Below, piece after piece: positions 37,193 through 45,672 of a DNA stretch of 57,956 bases. Position 1 is the first letter of the stretch. Each line of letters starts with the position of its first letter. Below the pieces are notes generated by a model that saw only the letters and a program-made list of their open reading frames with translations, did not search any database and had not been told where the DNA came from. A program made the position numbers and the translations under genes. The stretch lies in contig NZ_RHOB01000016.1 of assembly GCF_003946085.1 (NCBI RefSeq), positions 1 to 57,956 on the forward strand, in the 5' to 3' direction. This DNA is from Levilactobacillus angrenensis (GTDB taxonomy: Bacteria > Bacillota > Bacilli > Lactobacillales > Lactobacillaceae).

Positions 37193-38426
37193 AGAACAGT
37201 GGAGTTGGGTCTTTTATGATTGGGCCAACTCCGGTTACGGCATCATCGTGACCACGGCGGTGTTGCCCATCTACTTCAAGGGAATCGCCGAAGCCAGTGG
37301 CGTCAGTGCGGCTAATGCCACGGCCTATTGGGGGTATGCCAATAGTGTGGGCACCTTACTGGTCGCTTTGCTGGCACCATTTTTAGGGGCGTTAGCGGAC
37401 TACCAGGGCTTTAAGAAACGCCTGTTGACGGGCTTTGCCTCGCTGGGGATGATCATGACGCTGGGGTTAGCCCTCTTGCCGACGAATCAGTGGCAGTGGC
37501 TGCTGGTGGTCTACATCCTGTCGGTCTTAGGCTATTCCGGGGGAAACCTCTTTTACGATAGCTTCTTGACCGACGTCAGTGATGATCGGCAAATGGACCG
37601 GCTATCCAGCGTCGGCTACGGCTTTGGTTACCTGGGTGGGGTGATTGCCTTCATCCTGTTCATGGTCCTCCAACTGACCCACGGCTTTGGCCAGCTGTCG
37701 AGTACGGCCGTGGCGCGCTGGGGCTTTATCTTAGCCGCCATTTGGTGGGTCGTGTTCTTTATCCCGATTCAAAGAAATGTCCACCAACGCCATGCCTTGA
37801 CCGTGGCTCAGGCACCGTTGAAGCAAAGCTGGCGGCGAGTCTGGACCACACTGGGTCATATTCGTCAGCACAAATACTTAGCTTGGTTCCTGATTGCTTA
37901 TTTCTGTTACATTGATGGGGTCGACACCATCTTTACCATGGCGACCTCGATTGGCCTGGACATCGGCATCAGTAGTACCACGCTGATCGTGGTGTTACTG
38001 GTCGTCCAGCTGGTGGCCTTTCCGTTCTCCATTCTGTATGGGTGGTTGGCGGGCAAGACCAGCACCCGGTTTGGCATTATGGTGGCCATCGTCATGTACC
38101 TGTTGATCTGCGTGGCTGCTTTGAATTTAAAGACAGTCGGCAGCTTTTGGTTGTTAGCCGTGTTGGTCGGGACCAGCCAGGGCGGTATTCAAGCACTGTC
38201 TCGGTCGTACTTCGGCCGGTTAGTGCCTAAGGAACGTTCCAGCGAGTTCTTTGGCTTTTATAACATTTTAGGAAAATTTTCTGCAGTCCTGGGGCCGATA
38301 CTTGTTGGCTTGGTCACGCAATGGACCGGCCAGTCGCGAATCGGGGCGGCTTCGTTATCGCTCTTATTTATTTTAGGTTTGGTTATTTTTTGGCGGATTC
38401 CCCGGTCTGCGGCGGACAATGCCTAG
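37179..38426 (+). CDS. UMF1/Atg22-type MFS transporter
   Basis: This 415-residue membrane protein has about 12 helices and begins with the UMF1 signature EQWSWVFYDWANSGYG. Further family sequences are GALADYQGFKKRLL and GTSQGGIQALSRSYFGRLVP. Members are putative amino acid or sugar exporters; substrate unknown. Translational overlap with the phosphodiesterase gene suggests that it takes up or exports the product of that enzyme. Confidence 0.9.
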   Translation: MRLTKEQWSWVFYDWANSGYGIIVTTAVLPIYFKGIAEASGVSAANATAYWGYANSVGTLLVALLAPFLGALADYQGFKKRLLTGFASLGMIMTLGLALLPTNQWQWLLVVYILSVLGYSGGNLFYDSFLTDVSDDRQMDRLSSVGYGFGYLGGVIAFILFMVLQLTHGFGQLSSTAVARWGFILAAIWWVVFFIPIQRNVHQRHALTVAQAPLKQSWRRVWTTLGHIRQHKYLAWFLIAYFCYIDGVDTIFTMATSIGLDIGISSTTLIVVLLVVQLVAFPFSILYGWLAGKTSTRFGIMVAIVMYLLICVAALNLKTVGSFWLLAVLVGTSQGGIQALSRSYFGRLVPKERSSEFFGFYNILGKFSAVLGPILVGLVTQWTGQSRIGAASLSLLFILGLVIFWRIPRSAADNA

Positions 38427-38487
38427 GCGTTACGCCAGTTTTATGTTATCCTAGGTGAACGAATGAAAAGATAAAGTAGGTGTAAAA

Positions 38488-39354
38488 ATGAAGATTGCTG
38501 TGGTCACCGATAGTACCAGCTATTTGTCCGCAGAAGAGGTTGAGCGGTATCACATTCACGTTGTCCCAATTCCGGTGATCATGGATGGTCGCTCCTACGA
38601 TGAAGATGTTGATATTACCACCAGTGAATTCTACGAACGGTTAAGAAATTCCAAGTCGTTTCCCAGCACGTCCCAACCACCGCTGGGTGAAATGATCAAT
38701 CTCTACAACGATTTGGCCGCCGAAGGATACGATGCGGTGATCAGTATCCACTTGGCCAGTACCATCTCCGGATTTGTGAACCAGTTGAAAAATATTGCCC
38801 CCACGATTGAAAATATCCGGGTGATTCCGTATGACTCGCAAATCACGGTCAAATTGATGGGTTATTTGGCCATTGAGGCCTCGCGAATGGCCGCCAAGGG
38901 TGCGGAGCCTGAGGACATCATTGCGCGCTTAGACGACTTGCGGTCGACGATTGGTGAATACTTCGTGGTCGACGATTTGCAAAACTTGGTTCGGGGCGGG
39001 CGGTTGTCCAATGCTTCCGGATTTATCGGTAGCGTCTTACGCATCAAGCCGTTATTGACCTTTGATGACGAGACCCACGAGATTGTGGCCTTTGAAAAGG
39101 TCCGGTCGCGTAAAAAGGCGTTGGCCCGGGTCGAACAACTCTTTGTGGAGGCCCAAGCCAAGGTCGATTATCCGCTACGAGCACTGGTGATCAACGCCAA
39201 TGATCCGGAGGGTGGTCAGACCTGGGCCGACAAGATTGCGGCGCAGTATCCGGCCATTCCGGTCGAACAATCCTACTTTGGCCCAGTCATTGGGGCCCAT
39301 TTAGGTGAGAAGGCATTGGCACTAGCCTGGATTAAAGATTTTGACCGCGCATAA
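38488..39354 (+). CDS. DegV family fatty-acid-binding protein
   Basis: This is a 288-residue two-domain DegV protein. IAVVTDSTSYLSAEE opens the fold, and FPSTSQPPLGEM, HLASTISGF and GRLSNASGFIGSVLRIKPLL are diagnostic. DegV proteins (FakB type) present fatty acids to a FakA kinase for phospholipid synthesis. Single gene, directly upstream of the folT riboswitch. Confidence 0.93.
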   Translation: MKIAVVTDSTSYLSAEEVERYHIHVVPIPVIMDGRSYDEDVDITTSEFYERLRNSKSFPSTSQPPLGEMINLYNDLAAEGYDAVISIHLASTISGFVNQLKNIAPTIENIRVIPYDSQITVKLMGYLAIEASRMAAKGAEPEDIIARLDDLRSTIGEYFVVDDLQNLVRGGRLSNASGFIGSVLRIKPLLTFDDETHEIVAFEKVRSRKKALARVEQLFVEAQAKVDYPLRALVINANDPEGGQTWADKIAAQYPAIPVEQSYFGPVIGAHLGEKALALAWIKDFDRA

Positions 39355-39407
39355 CGCGTGCAAGTTGGCAGTGAGTATGGTATGCTATTTTCTGTAATTA
39401 AATTTAC

Positions 39408-39518
39408 GGAGTAGGAAATAGGGCGTCAAGTGCTGGTGGAACGCAATGTGAACACCGGACGAAGGGAATGTGTCCCGCGATCTTATTTCCGCATTGACCG
39501 CAGCAATGTGGCAACTCC
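39408..39518 (+). promoter_or_regulatory. Tetrahydrofolate (THF) riboswitch upstream of folT
   Basis: The aptamer-like core has GGAGTAGGAAATA, GGCGTCAAGTG, CTGGTG/CACCGG (P3) and CCGCGATCTTATTTCCGCATTG. GGAAATA pairs with TATTTCC (P2), and loop bases CAATG can pair with CATTG, the long-range contact of this class. CTCC at 39515-39518 could pair with either the 5' GGAG or the folT ribosome binding site GGAG. Class assigned from conserved segments and gene context. Confidence 0.78.
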
Positions 39519-39535
39519 CTTAGGAGATGTCTGAA

Positions 39536-40069
39536 TTGAAGACGATAGCAAGAACCCAGCTGCCCAAGCTGGATACGTTGAGTGTTGTGACGATGGGCCT
39601 GTTGATGGCTCTGCAGCTGGTGATTAGCCGCTTTTCAATCGGGAATAACTTCATCAAGTTTAGTTTTACCTTCCTGATCGTGGCGTTGCTGGCGAAGTGG
39701 TTTGGCCCCTGGTGGGGGATGATGACCGCCGCCGTGGTCGACGTCGTAGGTACCCTGATGACAGGGGGACCTTTCTTCATCGGCTTTACACTCTCGGCCG
39801 TTTTGGGTTCGTTGATCTTCGCGCTGTTTTTGTACCGGCAAAAGGCGTCCTGGGTGCGCATCGCGTTAGCCGCCATCACGATTGCGGTGGTGGTCAACAC
39901 CTTGCTCAATACCTTATGGGTCACCATCATGTATCAGACGCCGTTTTGGAGCCTGTTACCAATCCGGGTCTTAAAGCAGCTGATTGTCACGCCGATTCAA
40001 ATTGTTTTGCTGTACTGGCTGTTGAATAGCCGGGTGATTCAGCAAATTCAGGAACGTTTAAATCGTTAA
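39536..40069 (+). CDS. folT: Folate ECF transporter S component
   Basis: This 177-residue membrane protein with about six helices matches FolT: the N-terminal TLSVVTMGLLMALQLVISRF and FIKFSFTFLIVALLAKWFGPWWG. It captures folate and works with the shared EcfA/EcfA'/EcfT module encoded elsewhere. I prefer the TTG start nine bases after GGAG; the ATG three codons earlier abuts the GGAG with no spacer. It is controlled by a THF riboswitch, so expression should fall when reduced folates are plentiful. Confidence 0.9.
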   Translation: MKTIARTQLPKLDTLSVVTMGLLMALQLVISRFSIGNNFIKFSFTFLIVALLAKWFGPWWGMMTAAVVDVVGTLMTGGPFFIGFTLSAVLGSLIFALFLYRQKASWVRIALAAITIAVVVNTLLNTLWVTIMYQTPFWSLLPIRVLKQLIVTPIQIVLLYWLLNSRVIQQIQERLNR

Positions 40070-40075
40070 TGTGAT

Positions 40076-40111
40076 GAGCACCGTTTCGGAGAAATCCGGG
40101 ACGGTGTTTTT
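40076..40111 (+). terminator. Terminator of folT
   Basis: CACCGT pairs with ACGGTG, followed by five T. Confidence 0.85.
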
Positions 40112-40152
40112 AAATGGGTTGCATTAGGCAAGATTAAATTAATTACTTTAAC

Positions 40153-40287
40153 TTATTTTATCTTAAAATATCCCCACACCAACACCCCAACACAAACCAA
40201 CCACACTAGTCAAACTAGTCACCAGGGTAAGGGCAGTGGCCGAACCTTTAACTTTTTCTTTGAAATCGGCCAATTGTCTTGCGTCAA
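40153..40287 (-). pseudogene. Small membrane-tail protein gene with two in-frame TGA codons
   Basis: From a TTG at 40285-40287 the minus strand encodes 44 residues: a charged, proline-containing half (ISKKKLKVRPLPLPW) and a hydrophobic, tryptophan-rich tail (LVWLVCVGVLVWGYFK). The frame runs to TAA only if the TGA codons at 40219-40221 and 40210-40212 are read as Trp; both fall where Trp would fit. This looks like a small gene disabled by two TGG-to-TGA changes. No clear ribosome binding site is visible, so chance is possible. Confidence 0.3.
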
Positions 40288-40340
40288 CGCGGATTTTCGC
40301 TTATAACGAGGAAAGATAAGTATCCAGGGAGGAACAACAC

Positions 40341-40781
40341 ATGCAACGACTTATACGATTATATAAAAAATATCAGGACATTTTGGCCTACCTGATTTTC
40401 GGGGGGCTGACCACGCTGGTGAACCTGGTCGTCTTCTACGTGACGGTGACCCTCTGGGGCTGGAACTACCAGGTCGGTAACGTGTGGGCCTGGTTCTTGT
40501 CCGTGCTGTTTGCCTACGTGACCAACCGGGTGTGGGTCTTTCATTCTCATTTCACCACGATCAAGGCACTCATCAACGAAGCCGTGTCCTTCTTCTTAGC
40601 GCGGGGCGCCACGCTCATCATGGACATGGCCATCATGTGGATTGGGGTCTCACTCCTGCAGCAAAATGAAATGCTCACCAAGTTGGTGGACCAGGTCGTC
40701 GTGGTTTTGGCGAACTACTTCTTTAGTAAATGGTTTGTGTTTAAAAAGAATAAGGCAACGTCGGCCGATGAACAAAATTAG
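40341..40781 (+). CDS. GtrA family membrane protein
   Basis: This 146-residue protein has four membrane helices typical of GtrA/DPMS-associated flippase-like proteins: the N-terminal YLIFGGLTTLVNLVVFYV and NRVWVFHS motifs are diagnostic. Such proteins help to move or anchor lipid-linked sugars for cell-surface glycosylation. The start follows AGGGAGGA. No glycosyltransferase partner lies beside it. Repeat R4 follows. Confidence 0.9.
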   Translation: MQRLIRLYKKYQDILAYLIFGGLTTLVNLVVFYVTVTLWGWNYQVGNVWAWFLSVLFAYVTNRVWVFHSHFTTIKALINEAVSFFLARGATLIMDMAIMWIGVSLLQQNEMLTKLVDQVVVVLANYFFSKWFVFKKNKATSADEQN

Positions 40782-40785
40782 CTAT

Positions 40786-41149
40786 TTAGCTGACTAACTA
40801 AAGACGAGGTTGAAAGGGGCATTTACGCGGTAACTCCCGGAATGACAGTGTTCTCCACTAAAATTAGTAAAACCAGGGCCTGCGTCAGCCAGAGATTCCA
40901 CCTGCTATGGGGAACACCTCCAGCCTAAGAAGCGGTCTTCCGGTTCGCTTGAAAGCCCGGCATAACCCGCCAGTCTCCCAAGTCGTCCCACGCTGTAGGC
41001 CGAGAAAGAACCTCAGCCAACACCGTCGACACAGCTGGCTCCATCTCTGGCTGCCTCCGGCGGGGTGGTGATTATCAGCAACACCGTGTTAGAGACTAGT
41101 CGCTAGATCAGCCGATACCTGGGGCTAAGCCGACTTTTACTAACTAACC
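40786..41149. repeat. Intergenic repeat R4, 364 bp
   Basis: This copy is in the same orientation as R1: AGGTTGAAAG at the left, CTCCCGGAATGACAG, AAAATTAGTAAAACCAGGG, GGGGAACACCTCCAGCCT, TTCCGGTTCGCTT, AAGTCGTCCCACGCTGTAGG, CTCAGCCAACACCGT, TGCCTCCGGCGG and GATTATCAGCAAC. It lacks the right third of R1. It lies between the converging gtrA and vanZ genes. Confidence 0.85.
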
Positions 41150-41151
41150 CA

Positions 41152-41206
41152 AAAACGTCCAGCACAACTTTAGCCTTGAGGCTAGATTGTGCTGGACGTT
41201 TATTTT
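41152..41206 (-). terminator. Terminator of vanZ
   Basis: ACGTCCAGCACAA pairs with TTGTGCTGGACGT, with a nested TAGCC/GGCTA stem and flanking A and T runs. Confidence 0.9.
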
Positions 41207-41214
41207 TATGAGCT

Positions 41215-41724
41215 TCAAGCCGCCACGCGATTGGCGTGTTGGTGCTTGGCAGTCAGCCAGTAGTAGACCGCCACCGCCAAACCACCAATCAGAATACCTA
41301 ACGCGTTAGCCAAGACGTCGTTGATGTCACTGCTACGGTTGATCAGCCAGTGGTGCGATAAGATGTACTGCAACGTTTCAACACCACTACCAACGAAGAG
41401 ACCACTCAGGCCAATGCCAACGAGTGACAGCTTAGGCAACGCCCATTTGAGCAGGAGACCCAGCGGAATCGTCAAGACGATATTTTCTAAAAAGCCCAGG
41501 CTGAAGACGTCTAGATTGGTTAAATTTACTCGGCCAATGCCCACAGGCATGATGTAAACGGCCGTACCGTCAAACGAAATCGGTGTGAACAAAATCGCAG
41601 CCAAGCCGGTGAAGTAGCCGAGTACTAAGAGGGCCAGCCAGCGGCGTTTACCACCGGTCGCGACGATGAGTAGGCCACTTAGTCCCGCCATTAAGATAAT
41701 CAGTAATAAGGGTTCCCAACGCAT
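41215..41724 (-). CDS. VanZ family protein
   Basis: This 169-residue membrane protein has five helices; FTPISFDG and IGLSGLFVGSGVETLQYIL with SSDINDVLANALG match the VanZ-like family. VanZ confers low-level teicoplanin tolerance in enterococci, but most chromosomal homologues have no known role. Single gene between repeats R4 and R6. Confidence 0.88.
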   Translation of the reverse strand: MRWEPLLLIILMAGLSGLLIVATGGKRRWLALLVLGYFTGLAAILFTPISFDGTAVYIMPVGIGRVNLTNLDVFSLGFLENIVLTIPLGLLLKWALPKLSLVGIGLSGLFVGSGVETLQYILSHHWLINRSSDINDVLANALGILIGGLAVAVYYWLTAKHQHANRVAA

Positions 41725-41944
41725 CGAACCACCTCCAGTAGTGTGTGAGTCAGTGTTCTGTCGATTAACATGTTTCTAGACTACACCCAAAATCCCAATC
41801 ATGGGGGATTTCGCCGTGAGCTTTAAGGTTTCTTGGGGGCCTTAGGAAAACCCTAAGAACTTCGTCGCAAAATCATCACACTTTTAGCTAAGAGGGACCT
41901 CCCAATGGCGTAAAAATGGGCGTTTACCGCGTCATGGTTCGAAC

Positions 41945-42072
41945 TGGCCGTAACTATGGGTTGGAAGACCGAGCCTGAGAGACGGTCTCGGCCTCGCTTT
42001 GATCCGGAAACCTGGCTGACGTAGACCCCGTTTTCACTGATTTTAATGGATAAAACACTGTCGTTCCGGAAT
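41945..42072. repeat. Intergenic repeat R6, short deleted copy
   Basis: ACTATGGGTTGGAAGACCGAG through CGGTCTCGGCCTCGCTTTGA matches the extra module of R3. It is joined directly to the terminal segment found in R1 and R2: CCTGGCTGACG, TTTTAATGGATAAAACACTGT and CGTTCCGG. This is an internal deletion of the full element. Confidence 0.8.
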
Positions 42073-42104
42073 TGCCATGCGGCCGTCAATAATGCTGGCG
42101 AAAC

Positions 42105-42157
42105 CAAAACAAAACGACCGTGTAAGCCGATTAGTTTACACGATCGTTTTGTTTTAC
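42105..42157 (-). terminator. Terminator downstream of the WxL pair
   Basis: AAAACAAAACGACCGTGTAA pairs with TTTACACGATCGTTTTGTTT. A smaller hairpin, CTGACCACTA/AGTGATCAG, lies at 42238-42262. Confidence 0.8.
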
Positions 42158-42276
42158 CTAAGCCAGGTGCTACTGACAATGCCGAGGTCATTAGGCGCAG
42201 TCCTAGCAGCAATGCCACCAGTCGAGAAGTTTACCTGAACTGACCACTAGTTTAGTGATCAGTGGGGCATTCACCG

Positions 42277-43416
42277 TTAGGACTTGGGTTGTGACTGATT
42301 TTCATCTGATTTTGGCTGAGTGGCCGCCGTATCGGTTGTTGTGGTCGCTGCAGTCGCGTCGATGTCATCATCAGCGTCATCTTTGTCGGAGCCCCGTTTG
42401 CCTAACCAGTAAGCCAGCAGAAGCAACAGAATCACTAACAGGATGGCGAGTAATAACCAGATCCACCAGTAGTTGGGTTGCTTGGAATGAATCGCGGCGT
42501 TGTGCGTCCGCACGGTCTTGCCGGATAGACTGAAGTCACGGCTGAAGTTCCAAACCCGTTTGCCACTGGTTGCGTGCAGTTTCAGAACGTATTGCCCAGC
42601 GGTCAAGGGCTTCTTGCCTAAGCCGATGCCGAAGTTGAACCAGCTGTTAGGCGCCATTGAACCGTTCTTTAAGGACTGCGTTAAGACTTGTTGGCCCGTA
42701 CTCTTACGCAAGACTCGCGCTTGCACGTTAAACTTACCGAAGAGCGTTGGCGTGACGTTACGCAACTTGGCCAAAACTTGTGGTTGACCATTTTGCTTTT
42801 TAACGCTCACGTTAGCCAACTTGAGGTCGATTGGTAAGATTTGGTTCGGATGACACCATAAGGATACGGCCACGACTTCCGCGTAACGGTTTTCCAACGT
42901 GAAGTCACTGGTTGAAGAGGACCGCCGAGCCTTAGGATTCGTGACGAAGAGGCCGCCTAAAACTTGACCCGTGAACCCCGATGCGGGGATTCGTGTGGTA
43001 AAGGTGACAGTCTTGCCCTGACGCGCCGCCAAATGAACGGTGACGGGGCCGGAAGTCATCTTCGTAAAGGTCGTTTGAGCGGAAGGGTCCGTCCGATTGG
43101 AAGGGACGTAGACTGCCCGACCGGTATCAGAAGTCGTCGCGTTGATGGGCATGACCTGCAGTGTCCGTGGTGATTTACTAGGATTAGTCACGGATAACTT
43201 CAGCGTTTGTGTGCCGCCAGGTTCTACCTTGAGGTCAAAGTAGCTGACCTTAGTAGACAGCTGATTTTTGGGCAACAATGGCGTTGCCGCAAAGTCAGAG
43301 TCTGGCATGGGCGCGGCCTTGGAAGCGGCGTTTGCGGAAATTAGCGACCCACCACCTAAGAGACCAACGACTGCCAAAAACGCGACGAACCACCCTTTAA
43401 TCCTATTCAAATTCAT
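42277..43416 (-). CDS. WxL-interacting surface protein (DUF916/DUF3324)
   Basis: This 379-residue protein has a signal peptide (about 1-30, ending SANAA), an extracellular DUF916 domain (YFDLKVEPGGTQTLKLSV) and a DUF3324 domain. A C-terminal membrane anchor (about 315-337) is followed by a charged, Asp/Thr-rich tail facing the cytoplasm. Such proteins hold WxL proteins at the cell surface. It is 28 bases downstream of a WxL gene in the same operon. The start follows AAGGGTGG at eight bases. Confidence 0.9.
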   Translation of the reverse strand: MNLNRIKGWFVAFLAVVGLLGGGSLISANAASKAAPMPDSDFAATPLLPKNQLSTKVSYFDLKVEPGGTQTLKLSVTNPSKSPRTLQVMPINATTSDTGRAVYVPSNRTDPSAQTTFTKMTSGPVTVHLAARQGKTVTFTTRIPASGFTGQVLGGLFVTNPKARRSSSTSDFTLENRYAEVVAVSLWCHPNQILPIDLKLANVSVKKQNGQPQVLAKLRNVTPTLFGKFNVQARVLRKSTGQQVLTQSLKNGSMAPNSWFNFGIGLGKKPLTAGQYVLKLHATSGKRVWNFSRDFSLSGKTVRTHNAAIHSKQPNYWWIWLLLAILLVILLLLLAYWLGKRGSDKDDADDDIDATAATTTTDTAATQPKSDENQSQPKS

Positions 43417-43444
43417 TGTCAGCACCACCCTTAGTTGTTAAAAA

Positions 43445-44176
43445 TTATGAAGCGACCGTTGCAACAGGCGCATCTTGTAAGGCCCAGAAGAGCGTGGAAT
43501 CATAAGTCCCACTGGTGGCCAAAGTCTTACCGATGTTCAAGCTAGTATTGTTGTTCAAGGTCGCACTGTTACTACCTTCACCAGTGTTAGCAGGCGCGTT
43601 CCACAAAGTTGTTGGGTTAGAAATCCAGCCGCCAGTGACCGTTCCTGGTGTCAAGGCAACAGTTGTTGGATCAGGGGTTTCCGTGTTGGCCAGGCTATTA
43701 GGCGTAAAGGCCAAGTTCATCGTGGTCCCGGTAATCGTGGCAGCACTCGTCAAAGACGTGAAGGGACTCATCCCGACCGTCAAAGACCAGCCGGCATGTG
43801 ACCCCCGGTAATCGGTAATATTCAGATTACCGGAATTGTTCCCGTCATAGGCAACACCGCCGACAGTCGGGCCGCTAGCTAACTGCAACTTAGCGTCCGC
43901 ATTGGCCAAGTCACTGATACTCGTGTTGCTCAGTAAAATGTTAGGTACGTCGTTCAGCGTTAACATTCCTGGCGTCACTGAGAATTGGGCGTTAGAAGTC
44001 GCCTCCGCATTACTAGTCGCGTTGGCAACGTAACCGGTGGAAACCGTCGTCAAGTTACTGGTGGCGGTCCCAGGACCAGCCGCGTTGGCGATTACTGGGG
44101 ACAATCCCAAAGCTAAAGCTACAACAGCAAGACTACTGCTGGCACGATTGATTATTTTTTTAATACTCATCATCAT
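43445..44176 (-). CDS. WxL domain surface protein
   Basis: This 243-residue secreted protein has a signal peptide (about 1-33, VIANAAGPG). The first WxL motif is in GWSLTVGMSPF (mid-protein) and the second in STLFWALQDAP near the C-terminus. WxL domains bind peptidoglycan non-covalently. The start is the first of three consecutive ATG-containing codons after GGAGG. It forms a two-gene operon with the DUF916 gene; larger csc-type clusters usually have more members. The 500 bases upstream are AT-rich promoter region without another gene. Confidence 0.92.
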   Translation of the reverse strand: MMMSIKKIINRASSSLAVVALALGLSPVIANAAGPGTATSNLTTVSTGYVANATSNAEATSNAQFSVTPGMLTLNDVPNILLSNTSISDLANADAKLQLASGPTVGGVAYDGNNSGNLNITDYRGSHAGWSLTVGMSPFTSLTSAATITGTTMNLAFTPNSLANTETPDPTTVALTPGTVTGGWISNPTTLWNAPANTGEGSNSATLNNNTSLNIGKTLATSGTYDSTLFWALQDAPVATVAS

Positions 44177-44680
44177 ATATTCCTCCAATCTAATTGTGCC
44201 AAGTCTAGACAAGCTGATTGAATCGTCGTCACAACGAGCAATCCAATCATGAAATTAATTTAGATATAATTAATTTAATCATTACCCTCTTTGCAACTCT
44301 ATAGTAGCAGGTCTCTTGAGTGAGATAGACTGTTTAGCTTGTTTGATGATGTCTGTATACTAACCGCTAATAGTGAGATATTTAGGTTGACTTGGCCGGT
44401 TCAGTGTCACCACTAGTGAGGACGGCTGACTGATTTAGGGGGTCGACTGACCTGACAGTTTTACTGGTTTTGTCTATTAAACGCGGAGGCGGGAATCGGT
44501 GGGCCACTGAGAAATGAACTGCAGCGTGGTCAACCAACTGGCCGTGGCCACGCTGACAGGCAGTGGCTCTGGCTTGTTTTTCACCAGTCACCCAGTTATC
44601 ATGGAAGTTATCTGATCAAAATGTAGCGGCCTGGCTGGAATAGGCCGTCTGCTATGACCCAATCGAAAGGAAGTCGACTC

Positions 44681-45502
44681 ATGCTTCAAGATATTGCGCC
44701 GCACGTCTTTAAAAATCAATTCGATCAACGCCGCGACCCGCGACCGACTGATGGGGTATTCGTTTACCATGACGGCCAGTTGCTCGTCAGTGACCAGCAG
44801 GCCATCCCCCGCGTCAGTGACCTAGCAAAATGGGGCGGGTCGACCAGTCAATTGACCTATCTGTTTACGATTGATGAGACGGCTTACTACTTAACCTTAG
44901 AATCATTGGCGCCCACGACGACGCGGCAGTACCAGTCAGTCAATGCGCTACGCCATTCACAGCCGCAAGCATTAGCGTTTGCCAGTGCCACGGCCGCTCA
45001 CTTGGGCCATTGGTACGCCAGCAATCAGTTTTGTGGTCGCTGTGGTCATCGGTTGACGCCCGGCACGACTGAACGTAACTTGGTCTGTGACCACTGTGGC
45101 AACCAGCTGTTTCCCACCATTGCGCCAGCCATTATCGTCGGTGTGACCCACGGGGAGCAGCTGTTACTGACAAAATTTTTGACTGGTTATGACCGCTACG
45201 CCTTGTTATCAGGGTACGTGGAAATTGGCGAGACTTTAGCAGACACGGTACGCCGCGAAGTCCATGAAGAAGTCGGCTTGGGGGTCCACAACATCCGCTA
45301 CTACGGAAGTCAGCCGTGGGGCGCTTCGGGGTCGCTACTGATGGGCTTTTTCGCTGATTTGAATCAAGACGTGGCCATTCGCCTAGAAAAAGACGAGTTG
45401 GCACAAGCCCAGTGGTTCGACCGGACCGAGTTGCCGCACGATGATACGACCGCCAGTCTGAGTTGGCAAATGATCGAAGCCTTTCGTCACGGGAACGCCT
45501 GA
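44681..45502 (+). CDS. nudC: NAD(+)/NADH diphosphatase NudC
   Basis: This 273-residue Nudix enzyme cleaves NAD(H) to NMN(H) and AMP and can remove NAD caps from RNA. It has a zinc ribbon CGRCGHR...CDHCG (about 119-143), the Nudix box from GYVEIGE to REVHEEVGL (about 186-208) and the NudC-specific SQPWGAS. I chose the ATG after AAAGGAAG; the earlier in-frame ATG has no site. Single gene. Confidence 0.93.
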   Translation: MLQDIAPHVFKNQFDQRRDPRPTDGVFVYHDGQLLVSDQQAIPRVSDLAKWGGSTSQLTYLFTIDETAYYLTLESLAPTTTRQYQSVNALRHSQPQALAFASATAAHLGHWYASNQFCGRCGHRLTPGTTERNLVCDHCGNQLFPTIAPAIIVGVTHGEQLLLTKFLTGYDRYALLSGYVEIGETLADTVRREVHEEVGLGVHNIRYYGSQPWGASGSLLMGFFADLNQDVAIRLEKDELAQAQWFDRTELPHDDTTASLSWQMIEAFRHGNA

Positions 45503-45544
45503 CGCCCGCTGAATTTGCACGGGGCCCGCGCGATGTGGTAGAGT

Positions 45545-45672
45545 GGATTTCTAATCAAGAGGTGACGTGAATGCGGGTAAACCATTGCCGTGAAGTGTCC
45601 GGCACGCAACCGTGCAAGTATTAGTGAACAGCCAGAGGAAGCCTTCTCCGGGCTGTTTACACAAGGAGAAAA
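45545..45672 (+). promoter_or_regulatory. Structured leader of the MutS2-like gene
   Basis: A TTGCAC/TAGAGT promoter just upstream would give a leader of about 125 nt. It contains the alternatives TGCCG/CGGCA and GCACG/CGTGC, then a strong hairpin AACAGCC/GGCTGTT (45629-45658). CTTCTCC inside that hairpin is complementary to the ribosome binding site AGGAGAA. No known riboswitch class fits well. Confidence 0.45.

Noticed and set aside
40170..40225. CA-rich plus-strand stretch considered as a simple repeat or CRISPR-like sequence
   Set aside because: There is no repeat-spacer periodicity; it is better explained as the complement of a small Trp/Val/Gly-rich coding remnant.
45545..45672. Cobalamin riboswitch before the MutS2-like gene
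   Set aside because: A faint resemblance to the CCGTGAAGTGTCCGG-like core exists, but the diagnostic B12 box is missing and the downstream gene has no link to B12.
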